From the NCBI GenBank assembly GCA_017618515.1, contig JAFZUB010000047.1, positions 1 to 9,153 on the forward strand: a stretch of DNA of 9,153 nt, given 5' to 3'. Origin of the DNA: Bacteroidaceae bacterium. Its GTDB lineage: Bacteria > Bacteroidota > Bacteroidia > Bacteroidales > Bacteroidaceae. Every line of letters begins with the position of its first letter. Position 1 is the stretch's first letter. Made by a program: the position numbers and the translations under genes. Positions 6,739-9,153 of the stretch are shown piece after piece. The notes under the pieces are model-generated. The model saw only the letters and a list, made by a program, of their open reading frames with translations, ran no database searches and was not told where the DNA came from.

Positions 6739-7437
6739 CTAAGCAATTTTTGCGACCTCCTCTACGCTCAGCGTAAACACCTTCTCGCCGCAGAAGAAGT
6801 CGCGGGCATACGCCTTGAACTGCTCAATCGTGACGCGGTCGCCGATAAAGTCCTTCAGCAGGCAGATGCGCTGTCGCACACTCTCCACGCCCTTGCGGGC
6901 CAGCTTCTCAGTGCCCGGCGTGATAGACGCCACCATGTGCTCCATGTTAGTGTCGTAGAGCATCGTGCCGTGCACAATGATGCGCTCCTGCATCTGATAT
7001 ACAGCCCATCCGCTCACCTTGCGGTCGCCAATCAGTATGTCGTTATGGTCGGAGGTGCATGCCTCCACACCCATCGAGCGCAGCAAGTCCACCACGCGTT
7101 GCAGGTAGTGGCTGAACACCTCGGGCGTCGTCATGTCGTGGTGGCGCGAGCACACGAAGCTGAACATCACATTGTCCTTGTCGGCATACACGCCGCCGCC
7201 TCCGCTCTTGCGCCTCACTATGTCGATGCCGTGCTCACGGCAGTAGGGTAGGTTCACCTCGTTCTCCAGCACCTGGTTGCGCCCTATGATGACGGTGGGA
7301 GCCACCTGCCAGAGGAAGAAGGCCTCCTCCACCTGCGTGAGGTGCTGCGCCACATACTCCTCCATTGCGAGGTAGAACGACAGGCTATGCGTCTCCTGCT
7401 GTGGTAGAGCTATGTAGGTGATATTGCCGTTTTGCAT
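6739..7437 (-). CDS. lplA: Lipoate-protein ligase family protein
   Basis: It probably activates free lipoate with ATP and attaches it to the lipoyl lysine of GcvH (K64) and other lipoyl domains. The 232-residue product has the catalytic-domain motifs of the LplA/LipB/BPL fold: RRKSGGGGVYADKDNVMFSF (75-94), NDILIGDRKVSGWA (132-145) with K140 as the expected active-site lysine, and HGTML (157-161). It is about 100 residues shorter than E. coli LplA and lacks the C-terminal accessory domain, so it may need a separate partner, use a preformed lipoyl adenylate, or act as an amidotransferase between lipoyl proteins; the sequence does not settle which. Its place beside gcvT supports a role in H-protein lipoylation. 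A TACCTTTG box lies four bases before the chosen ATG. Its last codons run into a GCAACCTAAGCAA repeat also seen at 7689-7708. Confidence 0.88.
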   Translation of the reverse strand: MQNGNITYIALPQQETHSLSFYLAMEEYVAQHLTQVEEAFFLWQVAPTVIIGRNQVLENEVNLPYCREHGIDIVRRKSGGGGVYADKDNVMFSFVCSRHHDMTTPEVFSHYLQRVVDLLRSMGVEACTSDHNDILIGDRKVSGWAVYQMQERIIVHGTMLYDTNMEHMVASITPGTEKLARKGVESVRQRICLLKDFIGDRVTIEQFKAYARDFFCGEKVFTLSVEEVAKIA

Positions 7438-7441
7438 ATTA

Positions 7442-7449
7442 CAAAGGTA
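7442..7449 (-). promoter_or_regulatory. Bacteroidetes -7 box of lplA
   Basis: On the minus strand the sequence reads TACCTTTG TAAT ATG. TACCTTTG matches the Bacteroidetes primary-sigma -7 consensus TAnnTTTG exactly. No clear TTTG -33 box is present about 20 bases further upstream. With only four bases before the ATG, transcription would start at or within a few bases of the start codon, giving an almost leaderless mRNA. The alternative is that the true start codon lies further inside the gene, although the N-terminus as called looks normal for the family. Confidence 0.55.
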
Positions 7450-7481
7450 GATAGAGGTAGGAGCAGTTAAGGGGTAGTTAA

Positions 7482-7639
7482 CTTTTCTAGGTTTTTCTTT
7501 CGCTCAGGTAGTAACCTCACAGAGGTGGATGGTGTGGCTGTAGGCTTTGCCTGTGAACTCGTTCATAAGGAGAAGCATACAGACACATTCATCCTTTAGA
7601 CGCAGTCTCTACCTGAAAGAAAGGGTTTTCTCGGTTTTT
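7482..7639 (+). repeat. Spacer element copy C with inverted-repeat stem and three hairpins
   Basis: The outer direct repeats are CTTTTCTAGGTTTTT (7482-7496) and GTTTTCTCGGTTTTT (7625-7639). The inner arms are CTTTCGCTCAGGTAG (7497-7511) and CTACCTGAAAGAAAG (7609-7623), 13 of 15 paired. Interior hairpins are CCTC-ACA-GAGG (7515-7525), TGAAC-TC-GTTCA (7554-7565) and AGAC-GCA-GTCT (7598-7608). Compared with copy B, the hairpin stems are conserved while two of the loops change by one base. One stem pair has changed on both sides (TTAGGTAG/CTACCTAA in B, TCAGGTAG/CTACCTGA here). It lies 32 bases upstream of the lplA -7 box, between the divergent lplA and sigma genes. Confidence 0.7.
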
Positions 7640-7654
7640 GTTTTATATCCGTTA

Positions 7655-7708
7655 GATTCGTGTGATTCGTGTTCTTTTAAGCAATTAAGCAACCTCAGCA
7701 ACCTAAGC
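7655..7708. repeat. 9-base tandem repeats
   Basis: GATTCGTGT occurs twice in tandem (7655-7672) and GCAACCTMA twice in tandem (7689-7706). The second word also appears at 6734-6746, across the 3' end of lplA. These are short spacer repeats with no visible function. Confidence 0.5.
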
Positions 7709-7846
7709 CAATATCGCTGCGAAGTTACAATTATTTTTCCGAAAAAACCATCTATCGCAAGCAAATAATTTTTTTCGCTCACAAAAATACAAGTTTTTTA
7801 AGTCTTTTTCGCCACTTTTGCGTCATATAAATAAAAAGGGCTGCAA
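7709..7846 (+). promoter_or_regulatory. AT-rich leader of the sigma factor operon
   Basis: This is the rest of the lplA-sigma spacer. It is strongly AT-rich and must include or follow the promoter of the plus-strand operon, but I see no exact TAnnTTTG box. A purine-rich AAAAGGG (7834-7840) six bases before the ATG at 7847 is a good ribosome binding site and supports that start codon. Confidence 0.35.
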
Positions 7847-8197
7847 ATGAACTTACATATCACACATCATAGAGCCAATGAAACGGAGCGCCTGATGGTG
7901 GCTGAGCGGGACAAAATGCTGCAATACGCCTGCTACCGGCTAGGGAGTCTCGACGAAGCGGAAGATGCCGTACAGGATGCGTTTGTAAATGTTCACAAGA
8001 GGTTGGGCGAGGACGATGCAGATATCAGGAATCTGTCGGCATATCTCTATTGCGCACTGGCAAATATCTGCGTCAGTCGTCTGCGTGAAGCCGAACGCAC
8101 ACCCATCGTTCCCCTTGACAGCGTCCCCGAACCGATCGCCTCCGAGGATGATGACTTCGAACAGGAGTTCCACCGCATCAACCACTTGCTTACATAA
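7847..8197 (+). CDS. ECF sigma factor, truncated after region 2 by an in-frame TAA
   Basis: This open frame encodes 116 residues that match the N-terminal half of a Bacteroidetes extracytoplasmic-function sigma factor. The region 2 core is at about residues 22-85: DKMLQYACYRLGSLDEAED AVQDAFVNVHKRL followed by LSAYLYCALANICVSRLRE, the part that binds core RNA polymerase and the -10 element. The frame stops at TAA (8195-8197), right where the linker meets region 4. The codons directly after the stop, in the same frame, encode the missing region 4 (8198-8359), so a single base change, such as CAA to TAA, explains the truncation. Without region 4 the product should not recognise a -35 element normally. 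It is followed by an anti-sigma gene and a TonB-receptor-like gene, the usual setting for nutrient-responsive ECF factors. Either a recent pseudogene, a sequencing error, or a two-piece sigma factor. Confidence 0.8.
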   Translation: MNLHITHHRANETERLMVAERDKMLQYACYRLGSLDEAEDAVQDAFVNVHKRLGEDDADIRNLSAYLYCALANICVSRLREAERTPIVPLDSVPEPIASEDDDFEQEFHRINHLLT

Positions 8198-8359
8198 ATT
8201 CCAGACATGCAGGCAGAGGTCATCCGACTGCGGTTCTACGGGGACAGGAGCTTCCAGGAGATAGCCGACATCCTCGGCATACCGCTCAACACTGCCAAAT
8301 CGCGCTTCACCTACGGCATGGAGAAAATTAAACGAGGGATGCTTGCCCTCTATTCCTAA
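8198..8359 (+). pseudogene. Sigma factor region 4, cut off from region 2 by a stop codon
   Basis: In frame with the preceding gene, this stretch encodes 53 residues starting IPDMQAEVIRLRFYGDRSFQ and continuing EIADILGIPLNTAKSRFTYG, a typical sigma-70 region 4 helix-turn-helix with the usual end of an ECF protein, closing at TAA (8357-8359). The combined product of 7847-8359 would be 170 residues, normal for an ECF sigma. An ATG at 8207, nine bases after the TAA, could in principle restart translation to give a 50-residue region 4 peptide, but no Shine-Dalgarno is seen before it. No frameshift is present; the reading frame is intact on both sides of the stop, which suggests the lesion is recent or not under decay. 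Confidence 0.8.
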
Positions 8360-8383
8360 TAAACCCATAAAAAATAGAAGACT

Positions 8384-8986
8384 ATGGATTGCAAAGAGTT
8401 CAGAAACAACGTGGCCGACCTCTTTGATAGAGAAGTTGACCCGCAAATAAAGGCCGAATGCGAGAATCACATGAGCCACTGTGCCGAGTGTAAAGAATAC
8501 TATGACGACCTGCAGACGGCAGCACAGCTGCTTAGGCCCCTACATTCACCCGTCGGCAAAGCCAGCCATGCCAGCAGGTCATCGCGCCGCTTACTGAAGA
8601 TCGCCGCGATGTTTGCAGGCGTGATACTCCTTTCCGGCATCGCCTATGCCGCCATCCATCTGATCATGCGGCCAACAGCCGACGACCAGCAATCCTCAAC
8701 TCTCAATGCTCAATCGTCAATGCTCAATGGTCAATCGCCTGACCCTGTCCGCTTTGAATACGTGCGCCTCGACAGCATCCTCTCCGTTGTCTCAGCCCAT
8801 TATACCAAGGCAGTCAGCTTCAACAGCGACGAGGCTAAGGCCATGAAATTCATCCTCACGTGGAAGCCCGATGCACCGCTTTCCGACTTCATCGACGGAA
8901 TGAATATGTTCGACGGGTTGCAACTGACACTCCAGAGAGATACCATCTTTGTTGAAGCACAGGAAGTTACGGAGGACGCAGAATGA
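8384..8986 (+). CDS. Membrane anti-sigma factor, zinc-finger head and FecR-like tail
   Basis: This 200-residue protein probably holds the upstream ECF sigma factor at the membrane. Residues 1-45 resemble a zinc-binding anti-sigma domain: HMSHCAEC gives H29-x3-C33-x2-C36, and C3 and C26 are further candidate ligands. Residues about 70-94 form one membrane helix (LLKIAAMFAGVILLSGIAYA) after a basic stretch, placing the N-terminus in the cytoplasm. A low-complexity linker (SSTLNAQSSMLNGQS) follows, encoded by a 7-base repeat. Residues about 122-194 (VRLDSILSVVSAHY through LTLQRDTIFVEAQ) resemble the DUF4974 / STN-like domain at the C-terminus of FecR-type anti-sigma factors, which would face the periplasm and could contact the receptor encoded next. 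The gene starts 24 bases after the sigma frame, with AGAAG before the ATG, and its stop overlaps the next start (ATGA). Domain assignments come from pattern recognition. Confidence 0.8.
   Translation: MDCKEFRNNVADLFDREVDPQIKAECENHMSHCAECKEYYDDLQTAAQLLRPLHSPVGKASHASRSSRRLLKIAAMFAGVILLSGIAYAAIHLIMRPTADDQQSSTLNAQSSMLNGQSPDPVRFEYVRLDSILSVVSAHYTKAVSFNSDEAKAMKFILTWKPDAPLSDFIDGMNMFDGLQLTLQRDTIFVEAQEVTEDAE
8695..8736 (+). repeat. 7-base tandem repeat inside the anti-sigma gene
   Basis: Six consecutive 7-base units (CTCAACT, CTCAATG, CTCAATC, GTCAATG, CTCAATG, GTCAATC) encode the linker between the membrane helix and the periplasmic domain. Because three units make seven codons, the peptide also repeats every seven residues (SSTLNAQ, SSMLNGQ). 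The unit shares its TCAA core with the spacer arrays at 6371-6396 and 6456-6483. Gain or loss of one unit would shift the frame. Confidence 0.8.
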
Positions 8987-9153
8987 GACGCTTTGCATTG
9001 CTTATTCTATCCGCGCTGCTGTATGGTAGCGCGATAGCGCAGATTACTCGCGAGTTCCGTAACACCCCTCTGACCGAAGCCCTCCTTACGATAGAGCAGA
9101 GTCAGAAGGAGTACACTATTTCCGTGCTATATGACGGCCTCTCCACCCTGCGC
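8983..9153 (+). CDS. Start of an outer-membrane TonB-dependent receptor (partial)
   Basis: Only the first 57 codons are present; the gene runs off the window. It starts at ATG 8983, which overlaps the TGA of the anti-sigma gene (ATGA), so the two are translationally coupled. Residues 1-20 (MRRFALLILSALLYGSAIAQ) are a signal peptide with a likely cleavage after AIA. The next residues (ITREFRNTPLTEALLTIEQS, then YTISVLYDGLSTLR) fit a secretin/TonB short N-terminal (STN) domain, the signalling domain found at the N-terminus of Bacteroidetes receptors controlled by ECF sigma/anti-sigma pairs. A TonB-dependent receptor, possibly followed by a SusD-like lipoprotein gene, is the best guess. Another STN-bearing protein cannot be excluded. 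Confidence 0.75.
   Translation, partial: MRRFALLILSALLYGSAIAQITREFRNTPLTEALLTIEQSQKEYTISVLYDGLSTLR

Noticed and set aside
6491..7639. Composite transposon carrying lplA between B and C
   Set aside because: No transposase or insertion-sequence ends are present, and lplA has composition and context fitting the neighbouring gcv genes. Two independent element copies are the simpler reading.
6444..7768. Small proteins encoded by elements B and C (shared RRSLYL-like peptide)
   Set aside because: The peptide similarity comes from DNA similarity. One-base insertions between the copies shift the frame upstream, and there is no ribosome binding site or conserved start.
8195..8197. Stop-codon reassignment or recoding at the sigma factor TAA
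   Set aside because: gcvPB, gcvPA, gcvH and gcvT all end at TAA at their normal family lengths, so TAA is a stop here. No recoding structure is evident after the codon.

Overview
The window looks like a chromosome segment from a Bacteroidales bacterium, most likely Prevotella or a close relative. The reasons are GC-rich genes separated by long AT-rich, repeat-filled spacers, a Bacteroidetes-type -7 box (TACCTTTG) before the lipoate ligase gene, and an ECF sigma / anti-sigma / TonB-receptor cluster of the kind common in that phylum. Genus-level placement is an inference.

Minus strand, positions 7437 down to 1: a glycine cleavage module. The order of transcription is lplA (lipoate-protein ligase), gcvT (T-protein), gcvH (lipoyl carrier H-protein), gcvPA and gcvPB (the P-protein as two subunits) and lpdA (L-protein). 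gcvH-gcvPA-gcvPB-lpdA are packed with gaps of 15, 4 and 24 bases and end at a strong intrinsic terminator at the window edge. lplA and gcvT stand apart, with spacers of 481 and 519 bases. Together these genes supply all four glycine decarboxylase proteins plus an enzyme that can load lipoate onto GcvH.

Plus strand, 7847 to the right edge: an ECF sigma factor gene interrupted by an in-frame TAA between regions 2 and 4, then a membrane anti-sigma protein (zinc-binding HxxxCxxC head, one membrane helix, FecR-like DUF4974-type periplasmic tail), then the first 57 codons of a secreted protein with an STN-like domain, presumably a TonB-dependent receptor.

The three long spacers (4638-5156, 6258-6738, 7438-7846) are the most unusual part. 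They hold four members of a family of roughly 155-base elements (one internally deleted). Each has T-rich direct repeats outside; the three full copies have an inverted repeat inside that and three small hairpins in the middle. Two copies (flanking lplA) are close in sequence and show a compensatory change in the stem; a third has different stem sequences but the same layout. The spacers also carry degenerate 7-base and 9-base tandem repeats. A 7-base array of the same TCAA-containing type lies inside the anti-sigma gene, where gain or loss of one unit would shift the frame.
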